Below, piece after piece: positions 11,636 through 24,354 of a stretch of DNA of 64,000 nucleotides. Every line of letters begins with the position of its first letter. Within the stretch, counting starts at the first letter, position 1. A program made the translations under genes and the position numbers. Source of the DNA: Kondoa malvinella (Eukaryota > Basidiomycota > Agaricostilbomycetes > Agaricostilbales > Kondoaceae); NCBI GenBank assembly GCA_039545315.1, contig BCIM01000004.1, forward strand, positions 894,643 to 958,642, written 5' to 3'. The notes under the pieces were generated by a model, which ran no database searches, had not been told where the DNA came from, and saw nothing but the letters and a program-made list of their open reading frames with translations.

Positions 11636-13048
11636 CTATCTCGCAGCCGAATGACCAGCTTCACCGAGCAAAGTCTGTCTTTCCAAGTCGTCCGCCTCTT
11701 GGCCATCAGCAGGAGCAAGCAAATCTACAGTGGTAGGTCTGGGTCTGCTCATTGTGTGTACGTTTTTCTCTAGGAAAGGAGAAAGCCAGAACATGTGGTA
11801 GGATAATAGAGCGACGAGTGTGCCGAGTAACGATCCAGCCTGTTGAGTCGTTAGATCACAGTCGGTGTAAGGGATAAAGGCAAGGTACTATGATATCTGT
11901 TGGGTGATGCCAATGCTACGCCATGTATTAGAGCGCGATCTATAAAGGCATAGGAAAGGCTCACATCTTCCCAGCGCGAAATGACGATCCAAATAGATTG
12001 CAAAATAGGCAGACCGACGAGGTATAGTCTGAATAATCTAGCTTGAAAGATGCTCAACAGGACGGAGCGTGGCGAGGATTCGAAAGCTGAGAAGATGAAA
12101 GCTCGGTTCTTTGATGCGAGGAAGAGCATTATAAAGATGCCAGAGTAGAACGAAGCTGATGAGTGACCTGTACGAGGACAAAAAAGGTGTATCAGCAGAC
12201 GCTGAGACACCGTCAATGCACCGTACCGCTTGGGAACGATTTCTGCATCGCGTATCAGAACATACCACACATCTATTTGACCGCACTCACCCTGCCTTCG
12301 CGCACAATCTCTTCTGCGCCCGTACACACTTGCTGAACTTTGTCCCACTGACATCGAGCAAAGAAGTCGGGCCGTAATCGACCAACTTGGAGTTTGATGA
12401 ACTGTAAGACACAAATTCTTCTGTAAGTCCCTCGAAGGTACAGTGAAAGATCTGGCTTACAGTTGTAAGGAACCAAGTCATGTTCCATCCAGCGAGAAAG
12501 CTGAGCAAGCCATGATGTATCTCATGCACAGAGTACCGCGCAGCTCCGATAATGATGATTAGTCCCCTACGAAGAACATGTCGGTCTTGTATCGCTATTG
12601 GAAACTTTGAGAGCGTACACAGGTAACCACCAAGTGAGTGCATAAAGCAGCAATCCGCTGTATACGACCAAAGATGAGATTCTCCCTTCTTTCAGCATGA
12701 CGCTGTACTAACGGTACTCTGCGGGTGTGTATCAGCTCATGCACATAGTCTTCAAAAGCAGTATAGCTTACCTCTCGACCTCTACATGAGGGTACTGCAC
12801 ACTCGGGTCATCCAGCCAGAGCCTCGCAGCATTCTTGAACGGCTGTTGTCTGTCTGACCAATGACAGAACCCTTGCAATCCAAAGACCAACACCCAATCG
12901 AGTAATATTGGCGCACTGAACCAGCTTGGCTTGTTTTCCTGCTCATTCAAGCTCAGGTCAAAACGTTTGGCATGACCAGAGAGGGAGATGAGCGGACTTT
13001 GATGATTGCTTTATGGGAAGTGAGCGATAGAGGCTCGAATTTGGTCAT
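11636..13048 (-). CDS. PAP2-family lipid phosphatase (DPP1/LPP-like)
   Basis: Integral membrane phosphatase acting on phosphatidate or diacylglycerol pyrophosphate. All three catalytic motifs can be assembled. C1 is KLQVGRLRP (K-x6-R-P) within FIKLQVGRLRPDFFARCQW. C2 is KSFPSGHSSASF, of which KSFPS lies on a 16-nt microexon (12227-12242). C3 lies later in the exon carrying SRxxxxxH-like residues (RDSR/WIVISRWED region), though its His must come across an intron. Helices include APILLDWVLVFGLQGF near the N-terminus, IHHGLLSFLAGWNMTWFL before C1, and AGSLLGTLVALLSYHMFWL near the C-terminus. The tail ends LLGEAGHSAAR at 11636. The N-terminal exon LDDPSVQYPHVEVER matches the DPP1-type lumenal stretch. 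The start at 13048 (MTKFEPLSLT) requires an inferred 40-nt intron and is uncertain. Confidence 0.8.
12227..12242 (-). other. 16-nt microexon in the PAP2 gene
   Basis: On the minus strand the sequence AAATCGTTCCCAAGCG is flanked by cgatgcag upstream and gtacgg downstream. Joined to the preceding exon (…VREGR) and the following one (GTCACTCATCAG…), it yields REGR-KSFPS-GHSSASF with no frame error. Without it the catalytic PSGHS motif is lost. Confidence 0.8.
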
Positions 13049-14028
13049 TCTGCGTAGAATGGTGTGACCTCCAAGGTGGGCGTCGACGTCCTGATCAAGA
13101 AGTTACGAAGGGTTGGCGAGCGACGAGCATGTCTTTCTCTTGTGTGCTGAGATCTGACCGTCTGTGCTGTCTAAACTATCTGCAGAGTCTACTTGCTCAG
13201 CTGCCCTTCCAGAAGCTGATCATGCGCGGCTGAACCGTCAGATTGCTGGAGAACGTTGCACGAAGGGTTCCGTTGCATTGATCCAGCTTGCTTCTACTAG
13301 AGTTTATCATGCTATCGTTCTCGTATTGTCACATTCCTCTGTCTCGCTTCTCGTTCGCATGTATTGGCGTCCGTGGGCCCTATCCTTGCTCTGTGAGCGA
13401 AACTCTACAGTCTGCCCTTTTTTTATGTGCGCTCATCGAACGTCACACTATACTATCTTCTGCCTCTGGTGTGTAGCACAAGTTATTGTCGATTGCCTCT
13501 AGATTTCATGCTTTTGATGACCCAGGCTTGACATTGACATTGAACTGCCCTGAGCTTTGCGACCGCTACAGTAGTCTTGTCACTTTACCTGTTGCTGTAT
13601 TTGGTCTGTTCTTGTCTTCTTGCTTGTCAGAATACGGACTTCGTTTATAGCAAATTGGCTCACTACCATGCTAATGACATCCAAACACGGTCATGTCCTT
13701 CAGATGGCCTTGTATCCAAGATGGCGAGCCCAATACTTGCTGGCGAGCTCTTGCCCCGCGGAAAATGTCAAGAGACAATCAGCAAATGCATGATTTGAGG
13801 GTTTCCAGCTCACAACTCAACACAGCGGGAATTTGTCAACTAAATATCATCCCTTACCAGATTACAGCTCTGTACATTGTAGAAAGCATAATATGATATG
13901 CAACAGCGCACACTTTGATGTATGCAAATTGACACTTCCAACAGCTTCCTTTCGAGAACGACGGGAAAGCGCGCAAAAAACCACCTACAGCAGCACAGAA
14001 GCGTGTGTGACCTTGTCAAGGCAATCCA
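13049..14028. other. Divergent promoter region PAP2 / NOT2
   Basis: About 1 kb between two divergent genes with only short, composition-like frames. It may also hold an upstream non-coding or short coding exon of NOT2: a segment near 13765 (MSRDNQQMHDLR followed by GTTTCC) could be one, but the splice to 14029 is not secure. No repeat or RNA gene is seen. Confidence 0.4.
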
Positions 14029-15827
14029 ATGCAACAAGGCATTTCCAGCATTTCTGCTTTGAGTTTAAACACGGCAACACCAAACTTCGCCAATTCGCCT
14101 ACGCACTCAGGTAAGGGCTCTCTGCAATGGCCTGGCTGTAGGGCCCAACAAGCCTGCAGCTCCACCTTGAAAACAACAGAGGCTTATTACTGGGTCTCTC
14201 CATTTTCCGTGTGAACAGCGTCAAGCATAGCGCATCAAGGGCAACAGGAATTTGATTCATCGGATTTTCCTGCTTTGGGATCAGCAGCTGTTCGATCGAG
14301 TGCTCTAGGTAGCATAGGTCAACATCCTCTGCCTCAAGACGTAGGAGGAGGGTTATCCTACGCCAATCATTTAGGCAGCATGCAACAGCAACAGAACCCA
14401 ACACAGCAGCAAACGGCAGCTTCCGTTCTGCATGGCGGAGGAGGGCAATCTCTTTCTGCAGATGATTTCCCTGCGCTATCAGGTCCGGCTGCGAATGGAC
14501 TTCCACCACCATCAAACAATATGGCTGCTCAAAGACCTTTTGCAGCTGCTGGGAACGGACAATTGGGTTCATTAGATTCTGCTACGCAAGCTGCTCAAGC
14601 GGCTTTGGCACATCGCCAAGGTCTGCTAAACAACCTCGGGGCAACAGCAACAACGCCTTTAAGGCAGCCAAGTGGGCCTTCGACGCCAGGATCAAATATG
14701 TCGGCGGAAGAGCAGAAGCGGGTTCGTTGACTCTTATGCTGAGTCTTGTGAACCCTTTCGTGATGCGACATGTGTGATCAGAATTATGCCCTAAAGTTCG
14801 CTCAGCAACAGCAACAAGTACCTTTCCCATCACAACAAGCGCAACAGCAACCTGCAATAGGCTCTGGTTTCATGAATGGACTACCGAATGGTCTACCGCA
14901 GCCTCAACAGCAGACCAATGGGAGGATGAGATCACCTCAACGGGCGAGCACGTCGAGCAATTCGTCAACTTCAGCAACACCTAATCTAGTGAATGGTCAT
15001 CATGCGGCCTCGCAGCCTTTACCGCCGCACCTGCAACTGCCTTCGCACAATTCGCCCGCACCGCCTTCAACTCAATTACCTCAAACGCCAGCTCAGCAAA
15101 TCCTGTATAGTCCGGCAGATCGGTTTGGTCTACTAGGGTTGTTGCAATTGATCAAGATGGGTGATTCGGATGCGACTATGCTCAGCTTGGGCAGTGATCT
15201 GTCGAAATTGGGATTAGATCTCGGAAGACGGGAGTATGTCTTTTCTCTACCTGCCTCAAGACTTTGTGCTCATTCAGTCTTTAGTAACCTCTATTCAACA
15301 CTGGTAACGCCTTGGGCGAGTTCAACAGACGCATCACAAGCTTCCGTCGAACCTGAATTCACTTTACCCTTCTGCTACAATGTCGTCCCACCAGCAGCAA
15401 GCAGCAAAATTGGTCAATTCTCAGACGAGACGCTCTTTTACATTTTCTACACCCAACCGCGGGATTTCCTTCAGGAAGCAGCGGCGGCGGAATTGTACCG
15501 TCACAATTGGCGCTATCACAAAGAGCTTAGGTTGTGGTTAACAAAGGAGGCGGGTACGGAAGCGACGCAAAAGACGAGCACGTACGAGAGGGGCAGTTAT
15601 GTCTTTTTCGATCCCACGAGCTGGGAGAAGATCAAGGTCCGTGCGGACGATTCAACATCGGCTTAAGCTGATTGTTGCTATCCCATGAACAGAAAGACTT
15701 TGTTCTCCTGTATGAACAGCTCGAGAACCGACCACAGCAACCTTCGCTCGCTGCTCAGCAAGCTCTTACAAACGCAATAGATGGCGGCAGTCAACAATCG
15801 TCGCATCAGCAGCAACAACAGCAGTAA
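14029..15827 (+). CDS. NOT2: CCR4-NOT complex subunit Not2
   Basis: Core subunit of the CCR4-NOT deadenylation and transcription complex; with Not1, Not3 and Not5 it forms the NOT module. The N-terminal half is low complexity and Gln-rich. It carries the Not2 motif DSSDFPALGS, completed across an intron (HS-A-SSIAHQGQQEF), and a second copy SADDFPALSG. The C-terminal NOT2/3/5 domain is clear: DRFGLLGLLQLIKMGDSDAT, LGLDLGRREYVFS, FSDETLFYIFYTQPRDF, and the final block ELYRHNWRYHKELRLWLTKE. It continues GSYVFFDPTSWEKIKKDFVL, the last part joined over an intron starting GTCCGT at 15642. The protein ends in a poly-Gln tail at 15827. The start at 14029 gives a sensible N-terminus, but an upstream exon is possible. 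Confidence 0.9.
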
Positions 15828-16246
15828 TCGAAAGGAGCGAGCAAGACGAAGAATCAAAGGGTGTGTGAGATGATTTATAGGCCCAGTAAAAGTAGTTTGT
15901 ACAATGTTACGCAACGGCATTCTTCTCATCATCCTGGTCTCTACGATTGGTATTTACTTAAGATGGTGCTATGTACACGGTGAGATCATGATGCAGGTGT
16001 ACGGGAGACAGGGCTATAGCGTGGCTACGACTGCGATGATTGCGCTGTCAGGGAAGCATGAGCCAGTGTCGATTATACTCATTGAGACAACTCACAGGAG
16101 AATGAAAACCGAAAGAACACTCATGATTCGACAGCGGACTTTCCACGTGTGCAACTGGAGCCAAACTCAGCGACATGCTCGGATTGAATAGGATGTACTC
16201 ACATTGATTTGCCTTGATACCAATTCACTGCGGGCGTCTGTTCCGC
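15828..16246. other. Convergent 3' region NOT2 / serine-rich gene
   Basis: Roughly 420 bp between converging genes. A 95-codon + frame (15904-16191) begins with a hydrophobic run but has no family resemblance and no intron logic, so I treat it as chance. No terminator-like or repeated element stands out. Confidence 0.4.
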
Positions 16247-18191
16247 TCATGAAGCTCGACAATCGCTTACGACCGGATAGCAGCTACACATGATGTCAGT
16301 CCAACTCACAGGCACCGCATAGCTGGTGCTGACCTCTGGCAATACACCTGCATGAGATTCTCTGAATGCAGAGCTCCGCTTCTCCTTCTCGCTCATTTCG
16401 GAAACCCTCCTCTCTTGCTTTGATATCGATCCAGGCGAGTCCCATCGCGTTCGTCTTCCATCCATTTCCCAGACAGGATAGAAACTTCCTAACCACCATA
16501 ATGGAGGAAAGCAGAAACCAAAGAGAAAGCATAGAGCTGGCGCAGGGATCTCATGTAGCCATTGGGAGAGCGATGACGGGCTGTTGGTTTTCTCTGATGA
16601 GGAGATGGGTAAGACCGGTTGGTTGGAATGTCGTCTAGATGAGCGAGCTGCAGAAGCCGGGGTTACAGGAGAAGGTTCGTCTTGGAAAGGAGAAAGGGGG
16701 CGGATGGTATCGCTGTGCTCGGCATGATTGACTGCTAGATGGGTTGGAGATGTAGGACAGCGAAGCTGTCGCCTTTTTATCAGCACTACAAGCGAGCTGA
16801 TCCAAAGTAGCACTGACTGATTTCGACCTTATTGGCAGAAATGGCAATGGCATCTGAATTGTGTACGGATCCCGAGGGATAAAGGCAGTGTCGTTCGAGT
16901 GGTAATCTGATGATTCGACTTCGCTGTTGTCGGTATACAGATTGGCTGTGCGACCTGTCGACATGACTGGTGGATTGACCGAGAAGAAATTGGAGCGAAA
17001 GCGAGAAGAAGGAGCAAAGATGACTCCTGCCGAAGCTGCACTCCGCATCGTGTGCGTTTGTGTTGAATCTAGTGCCTCGTATGACGGCCGGTGCATAATG
17101 TCCACGATGAGGTGCTCCTGCGCGTCGACGAATTCTCCGCTTGCTGCATCGTCATGGTCTGAGAGGTGCAAGTCGAAAGAAGCTTGACGAGCAGATATAG
17201 GAGAAGGGGGAAAGCTCTTGCGTCTGTTGATTTCCAGCGACTCTCGTGCTTCCGCTATAGATATAATCTCGAATGAGGACTCTACTGCTGCTTCGTGCTG
17301 ATTGCTAAGGCGAAGTCTAGACCTTTCTTGGGCAGCTGGAAACGACCTTCGATCGGTTTTCGAGCGTTGACGAAGTCGAGATGCTTGTACCGGCTTGTTA
17401 TAAGATGCCGAGCCTTGCCGCAGCATATTCTCGGTGACCTGTATTGAGCGGTCAGCAGAATTCCGCGATAAGGGGTCGAGTCATAGCTGACCTTGTATCT
17501 CCAGTCAGGCAGAGGTTTCATGATCGGACTGGCGGGTGATGCTGGTTCGGGAGAAGTCATCTGAACAGATATTCAGAGCACATCAAGGCGGACTTTTCCT
17601 GCAACTCACACTCGCAGGCATATAGCTCGAATCTGAAGACCTTGGAGCAGATGCCTGCTCAACACTTGCGTCCGGAGCTGTATGAAAGGACTGCTGTTCT
17701 CGAATAGCTTTCGATGATTTTACGTGATAAAGGCGGGCTGAGCCAGCAGATGTCGTTCGCCGTCGTGCAAAGCCCTCTTGCGCCAAAGTCTCCAGCCTGG
17801 ACACTTCGTTAATCTGATCCGGGCGGAAAGCAGGAGAGATTGGCGGTGAATCTGCCGTGACCAGGTTATGCATCGATTTCACCTGTCGCAAATGAGCCTT
17901 TGAAGCGCGTTTTGGTGCATGAGTCCTCTTCTTCTTCTTGCTCTTGCTCTCATGCTCGGCGGAGAAGCCAGAATCAAAGCCTAGCGATGTGGTCCAATCT
18001 CCAGTCGAATTGTGAGTCGCTTCGACGCTTTCAACGCCTAATTCTGGCCAGAGTCCGCTGCGCTCCGTAGCTTCTTCTGCTGTATTCGGACGGCTGCTGA
18101 TAGGACTATGTCCGTAGACTAAAGACTGCGACTCTTGCCAGTCGTCAGAGATATTGCTGCCGGAAGGCGAGCTGGGTGGATGTAGATGCAT
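16247..18191 (-). CDS. Serine-rich single-pass membrane protein
   Basis: Unrecognised beyond a fungal serine-rich type. The first ~180 residues are disordered, with a basic patch SKSKKKKRTHAPKRASKAHL. Next comes a short conserved-looking block on its own exon (PIMKPLPDWRYK), then a long Ser/Pro-rich region. Near the C-terminus there is one strong membrane segment, WLHEIPAPALCFLFGFCFPP followed by LWWLGSFYPVW. This aromatic Pro-Pro-Leu-Trp-Trp segment recurs, as I recall, in uncharacterised fungal membrane proteins. It is followed by a basic, Glu-rich tail. Two 3' ends are possible: read-through to 16247, or a final intron (GTGTAT…GTGTAG) that gives SHAAAIRS and stops at 16267. Start at 18191 (MHLHPPSSP); an in-frame Met at 18221 is an alternative. 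Confidence 0.5.
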
Positions 18192-18455
18192 CGTCTTGCA
18201 CCACAGCGACGCGCAGGCCAATCAAAGAGCGTATGAGGATCAAAACAGCAGTCTGGGATGAAAGAGAACACAAGAAAACGAGAGGAAGCATGCAGAAGGG
18301 TCTGAGCATAAATGCGAAAGCGGAGGTTTCAGCCTATTTGTACTGAGGCTACTGCGCAGCAAGGAGATGCCAGGAAATATGCTCATTGATGGTATACAAG
18401 ATGCTAGGTAACACTATGGTGGAATCTGAACAACCGATCATTCCCCTAACCCACT

Positions 18456-21400
18456 TCAGAACCCTTTCTGTACTTGCCGCGCTTGCAATACTGATGGCTT
18501 GTTAGCTTCACCCTCCCGCGACACTGATATCTGCTCGTCAGACTCTTCTCCTTGTGCTCCATTCGGCACTCCGTTCAGCAATGGCGTGCCTTTCGGTGTA
18601 TCTTGCCCATGCTGCATGATCGCTGCTCCAGCTCGGCCAATGTCGTGCACGCTGACAGACGTCAGAGCGAAAGAAGAGAACAGCTCAAAGACATATCGGC
18701 GAACAGACAGCCGATAATGAGTATGATCGAGAAGCCATAGCGCTCTGAAATATAGTGAAGGCTGCAAGAAGATTTCTGGCTGGTGTGACCGGATACGTGC
18801 AAGAGTGCGTGATGCTGAGTTAGCGACGAGATGGTTGCTGAGTTTGCTGATCGCTTCAATTACTTCGCGCTCGTCGAAGGAATTTGAAGGTGGTAGCTGG
18901 GCGAAAGAAGTAGACTGTTGAGGGGTAGTTGAAGCTTTTGGCGAGAGCTTAGAATACTGATTAGCCATCATCCTTCGATAATAGCTGCAAACACACCACA
19001 AGAAGCGAATCGAGCTTGAAAGGCACGCAAAAGCCTGTCATGCTGCCCAAAGGGTTGGCAGTCGACTGCCAGCCGGCTTCTTCTAGCAGCTCAGCCCCCG
19101 ATATTGTCGTCGATATCATGCCGAGTACATGAAAGCAAGTCCTGCTCACCCATGAGCCGAAGAATCAGTAGCAAAGCGACAGACATACCCTCGCACAGTC
19201 AGAACAGGTGACTCTTGTGCTATCTTGACTATTTCGCTCACGATGTCTTGCTCATCCAAGAACGGGAAGCCACCCTCAGCCGCGCCAACATTGGCCTATC
19301 ATCGTTTCAGCATCGATCAAGTGATTTTGATACGACCTACTACTGCCCAAAGAACGCTCTTGAGCTTCATGATCGTCTCCAGACTCTGGCCCTCCATCCC
19401 ATGTACGCGAATGAATTCAGCAAATGCGACGAAATGACCCTTCTCTTCAAGAATCGCTCTCCCCTCTTCGGTCTTGACAAGCTCGCCATAGAAGTGAAGA
19501 GGCACGGTACCGTCGAATGAAGAACTGCGACTAAGAGTGAGCAAGCACACCCATCCAGTCAGACAGCATCTTACGTTAGATTGTCCTCGTCCGACCGGGA
19601 ACCGTCTATATTGAGCATCTTCGACAGCTGAATTTCTAACTGCACCACATAAGCCTCGTTGCGTTCCTGTTCAATCAATGTTAGGTCTGATCATATCACA
19701 AGGAGCGATGTCTTACGTAGAACCATTCATCTAGCCCTCTATCTATGTACTCGATCTCGCTGAGATAGCGAACACCGACCGAGGTGGACAGGAAACTATT
19801 GCCGGGCATCAGGCCTGTGTACCACACAACAAAGGAGAACAAAGGTACCGAAAGAGCAGAGGCGCGCCGCTGTAGCCCAAATGGTCCAAAGTAGGCCGAA
19901 GCTGGACCACAGTCTCCAGAACCTCCAAAGACTGGCATGCACTCTCGAGAAGCCGAACAGTGACTTCGCGCACATCTACTGCTGTGTCGTAGAGTTGCGT
20001 CACGAGAAGCTCTATGAGCCAATCGCGGTTGCCATTGGCGCTCTCAATCAGCTTTCCAAGGTGATGCGTAGTGTACAGGCGGACGTGCTACGACAGACTG
20101 TGAGCAAGATTGGCTGAGTTTCTCGCTGTAGGAATACCTTGTAGCTGGAAGTCAAGGCCTTCGAGAGAATGATGCGAGAATGGCTGTCACTACAGAGCGA
20201 ATTCGTTAGATATGGCGCAACATGGTACGCGACAGACGTACAATGTATAGTCTGCAGTATCTATAATGCTTTTGGTGATGTCTTCTCGACTGTGCAAGTC
20301 GGTGAGATGATACATCATGCTGAAGATCTTGAACTTCTCGAGCAGTCTAGACAAGCCAATCAGCTTGCGCTGTTACCGAATTGCAACAGAACCTCACTTG
20401 ATGCCATCCTCGGACTGAGTTAGAATTCCAAGCAGAGTGATGTAACCGCACGTCAGAGTCTCCTTCATTCGTCGAGCAGAAAAGATGTTGTCAGTACTTG
20501 AAGAGGGAGGCACGGTCAACTACAAATGTATCAGCATGTCTTGATGCAACCAAATGTTGGACTTGCTGGATCCAGTAATGCAAGACCGTCGGCGATCTGT
20601 TTCAATAGCTTATCTTCAGCCAGGAACCGGATGCCCTCTGGCGATGTGACCAATGTCGTAATGACTAGGCTAGCAAAACGTGTGTACTTGCTATTTGCCT
20701 ACATGAAAAAATCAAAAACTGGTTAGACTACGGGCCTCCAAGACTGACCTTGGTGTTTGCGATATCCGCATACTTGTGCTCCAGAGGATGCAGAAAAGGG
20801 ATGATCCGTCGCAGAAACTTCAATCCTTTGATGGCTTCTTCCATCCGACGTGGATTGAGAAGAGGACCCTCAAACAGATCGGTGAGAACTTCGAAATTCC
20901 ATCTGTTCCATTCTTTCGAGCTCATGACTTGCGTTTCGATGACCATATTGCGGAAGGAAGCGTCGTCGATCTGCATGCCCATGCGAATCTTTGAATTTTC
21001 GACTTGTCGTTGACCACGGGAAAGAGGATCTTCGATTGAGTTGGACCGATTGCGATTCATGGGCGCAGCAGGTTGGGTTGATAGCCTTGCTCTGTTTCTG
21101 TTGATGCTACCGATCGATTGCAAAGCAGAGACGGCGGCAAAGCGAGGCATGCTGTCATCGAATGCCGCCGCGAGCTCGAAGAGCCTTGAGAGTGACTGCC
21201 ACAAAGACATGAGTCAGGAGGTGAAAGAGAATCAGAAATTCGCTGACCTGCATGCGCGAGCCACTAGTATGCGGCAAGACGCGATTCGAAAGTTGCAAGA
21301 TTTCGCCAAGCAGTAAAGCAGCCTTCTTGCTCAGCTTTGGCAGTGAGGTATCTTCCGCTATCGAAACCAAGGCGTCCAATAGCCCGACTTCGACAAAAGC

Positions 21401-23353
21401 GAGCAGCACTAGAGCGAGGAAGTGGCTGATGAGGTTCGGTCTCTTGTTCTCTTGATCCTTGATGGCGGAAAGAGAGTCGACATGATCGATGGTAGGGTCT
21501 TCTATGACCTTTGAGCGCCGGAAAACTGCTTCCCTCGGTTAGCGCGCAGAAGAATGTAAAACCACAACTTACGAGTAAGCCTTTTACCCGACACAAATTG
21601 AGTAAACCAATCTGGAGTCTTGACACGAAACACTTCAAACAGCGTATCAAGCATCGTTTCCTAACAGTGTCTCAGATTTGTAATCTAGTTCAGTGTGAGA
21701 TCCCGAGCTACCTTTATCACCCCGGAAGAGAGCGATAGAGCGCCGACCAAAGACTTTAAGGCTCGCTTCTCTTGCTGGCATAGGTACATAAAGCCTATGG
21801 CAAGTCAGCTAAGTATACGATACAGTTCGAATGCACTCACCAGACCAAGACTTTAAGAGAATGACCGCTATTCTCCCGCTAGAACGCATCTTATCGCTTT
21901 GAGCAAGGATTCGACTAGCGGATCCACCTTCTGTCAGTCCAGAAAGCGCAATCTGTATCAGGGAGTAAGCCCAAAGACTCTGGCATAATAGACAAATCGC
22001 ACTTCAAGGTCGATGCCAGGTCGGAGATATGCACGCAGGTGAGGGCGGTCAATGATGAAGATGAAGACCATTGCGAGAGACGGAGCTAGTTCTGGCGGTC
22101 CATCTGATAGCGCTTGCAACACGACTCGCAAGCCATTCGCGTTTGCTAAAAGGTCGATGTCTCGGACGACTGTACACTCATGGCCATGATGAAGGATCAC
22201 AAGGTCCTCATTCAGTCGTGACGTACCTAGTTCAGCCAAAGTCTCAAGACAGACGAGGCGCAATCGATCCTCGCTGTTTTCCGCCAAAGCAACAACCGCT
22301 CGCACAACACCAACAGACAGAAGACCTTGACCCGAAGTATGCGAGAGTTGGATCAAATGTCGAACAGTACGGAGGACTTGTTGTTTCTCGTGATTGTGTT
22401 GTTGATCTCTCGCCAGTGCCCTGTGACAAAATTAGCATATCAAGGTGATACCAAAGATGAATTTACCTGATGAGGAAGATGTCATAGTGATTCACAGCGA
22501 GCTCTTGTACATCTTCTGCATATTCTGCCATTGCTCGAATCAAACGATGGGCAGTCGAGCGAACGTCTTTATGGCAATCGTCCCCGAGCAAAGGCATGAC
22601 GCTGATCCGAGTAAGCTCAGCAATGAAGGATGAGAGGTGTAACACACTGTTTGACGATCTCTTGCATGGTAAGTTGAGCGCGAAGACGGGCGTCGGTAAC
22701 TACGAGGTGATAAAGCGCAGACATGTTTTCAATCTGTTCTGGCGGCTCTTTCGTCAGAAGACTGCTTAACAGCTCGGACGCTTGCTCATAGACTTGTTGG
22801 GCCGTTTCTATGCCTATCTGTCAGATCCATGTGACCTGGGTCTTGGTAGACGTACCCAGATCGTCACTTTCGGCATCACTAGATGAATAGTCGTTGTCCA
22901 AGTATGAAGACTGAACAGTCCCGCTCGAAGACTCTCGCGCCAATCTGACATTAGGCCGTTTCGGTACAGCTTGAGCAGCGTATGGGTGATCTTCTATCAT
23001 GCCATTTTCTAAGCATCCACAGCTGTTTCGTCAGACCCCCTTTGCCAGCTGAAGGAACAGGGCATACGCTTGTTGATACCATCTATCTGAGATTGTATGG
23101 CATCTATCCTAGAATTGGCAGCTTGCAACTCCCCTTCGACCTGATGCTGCAACTGAACTTTGCCCTCGGACGGCTCTTCGCCAAACACGGCAAGCAGGTT
23201 TTCAGCTCCATCCCGAATCTTGAGCTCGAGCGCGAGTTTCGTTTCCAAGTCTTGCAGCTGTAGGGTTGTGCGGGCATGTCAACATTTCGCGCGCACTCTC
23301 TTGTCTGGCAAACACGACCTCACACTGCTTTGATTGTTGCGGCCTAGCGACAT
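18456..23353 (-). CDS. TSC11: TORC2 subunit Rictor (Tsc11/Avo3/Ste20 family)
   Basis: Scaffold of TOR complex 2, controlling AGC kinases, actin and membrane stress. Near the N-terminus is an HR1/REM-1-type coiled segment (LQDLETKLALELKIRDGAEN, then LQHQVEGELQAANSRIDAIQ). The armadillo-like N-domain follows (LRLVCLETLAELG and neighbours). The middle has the Rictor signature WNRWNFEVLTDLFEGPLLNP and LKFLRRIIPFLHPLEHKYAD. The most diagnostic part is the conserved block GTVPLHFYGELVKTEEGRAI, EKGHFVAFAEFIRVHG, LKSVLWAVGNIG, and GTCFHVLGMISTTISGAELL. The C-terminus is a short helical region plus an acidic tail ending ARQVQKGF. The start at 23353 gives MSLGRNNQSS joined in phase to LQDLETK by an intron beginning GTGAGG; no Met exists in the HR1 exon itself. 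More than a dozen small introns. Confidence 0.88.
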
Positions 23354-24354
23354 GTTGTAGCTGTCGATCTGTCTGTCATGGTACTGGCATTCTCAGAGCA
23401 GGTGATCGTCCGTGCTCGTCAAGTCCAAGTTCGAAAAGCAAGCAGCGAGGATTTGTTGCACAAGCCTTTCACATCACCACTACAGCCGCTATTTGTTAAG
23501 AAAGCCTGCGCAAGTCATTTCTCCCTCTGTCGCTTCCGAACCGTCTCAAATGTGTTCATGCCGCTTCAATGGTCATGACCTCTCTGGTGTCCAGCAGCAA
23601 AGCATACCGGGCCTTTCTCAGTGCTTGCCGTGCTCAGTCTCGTCATGTGGCTTCGGACTATCGGAGCATGACAACAGCTTCGTGTACTATCGACCATCTG
23701 TTACCTCGGATCGCGTTCGCCATATCTTGTTCGAATCCTGCGTGCTCTGTGCGCGTTTAGTTTGCCAAAGCATCACACCAACAAGCAATTGAACAGAAAG
23801 AAAGACAACACGAATTATCAGACCCGCAAAATGATACTGAATACTCTCTGACAGCTGCCTGAATTCAGCTCGATACATCTTTGCATGTCTTTACAGCTCT
23901 GGAAAACCTCAACGGTGACACTGACATCCGCGTGGGCCATTGTGGGTGCCCTGCTTGGCGAGGCAACGTCGGGGTCTGCAGCCGAGCGCCTTTCGAATAC
24001 GTAGACAAAAGCAAGAGGGAGCTCAAGCACAGGTCCTAATCCGATCAAGTGGTACTGAGTCAAGTCTTGCATCTTAGGCGCATGCAATCAGGTTCGTTGC
24101 CGAATTCACTACTCGCAGCTCACGTTAGCGATGTCGCGCTGCGTGGAACTTACACCGTTGTACATTATCATCTTGGACCGTCGTTGAGCACTCGTGTAGA
24201 TCCTCTTGCTAGTCCAACGAGATTTTCGGCGGGTCTAGGCTCTAGTTCCCTCCGCTTGTCAGGGGGTAAACATGGTAATTGCAGCCTTTTCTGCTCACAA
24301 ATCTACGACCAACTGCTCTCGCACGCGGCTCGTCCTGCTTGCCGCAACACGACT
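23354..24354. other. Divergent promoter region Rictor / hydrolase
   Basis: About 1 kb without a supportable gene. Several frames of 60-125 codons cross it on both strands but none has a recognisable pattern. The + frame from 24049 is continuous with the hydrolase and could encode an N-terminal extension, though it does not look like a targeting sequence. Confidence 0.4.

Noticed and set aside
15904..16191. 95-codon + frame with a hydrophobic start
   Set aside because: Lies in a convergent 3' region, has no homology-like pattern, and the hydrophobic run is short and followed by an ordinary polar sequence.
23722..23745. tRNA-like T-loop string (gttcgaatcctgc)
   Set aside because: The flanking bases do not pair into a T stem and no acceptor or anticodon arm surrounds it.
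24049..24354. In-frame N-terminal extension of the alpha/beta hydrolase
   Set aside because: About 100 residues of mixed composition with no targeting-sequence character; family proteins begin near the Met at 24355.
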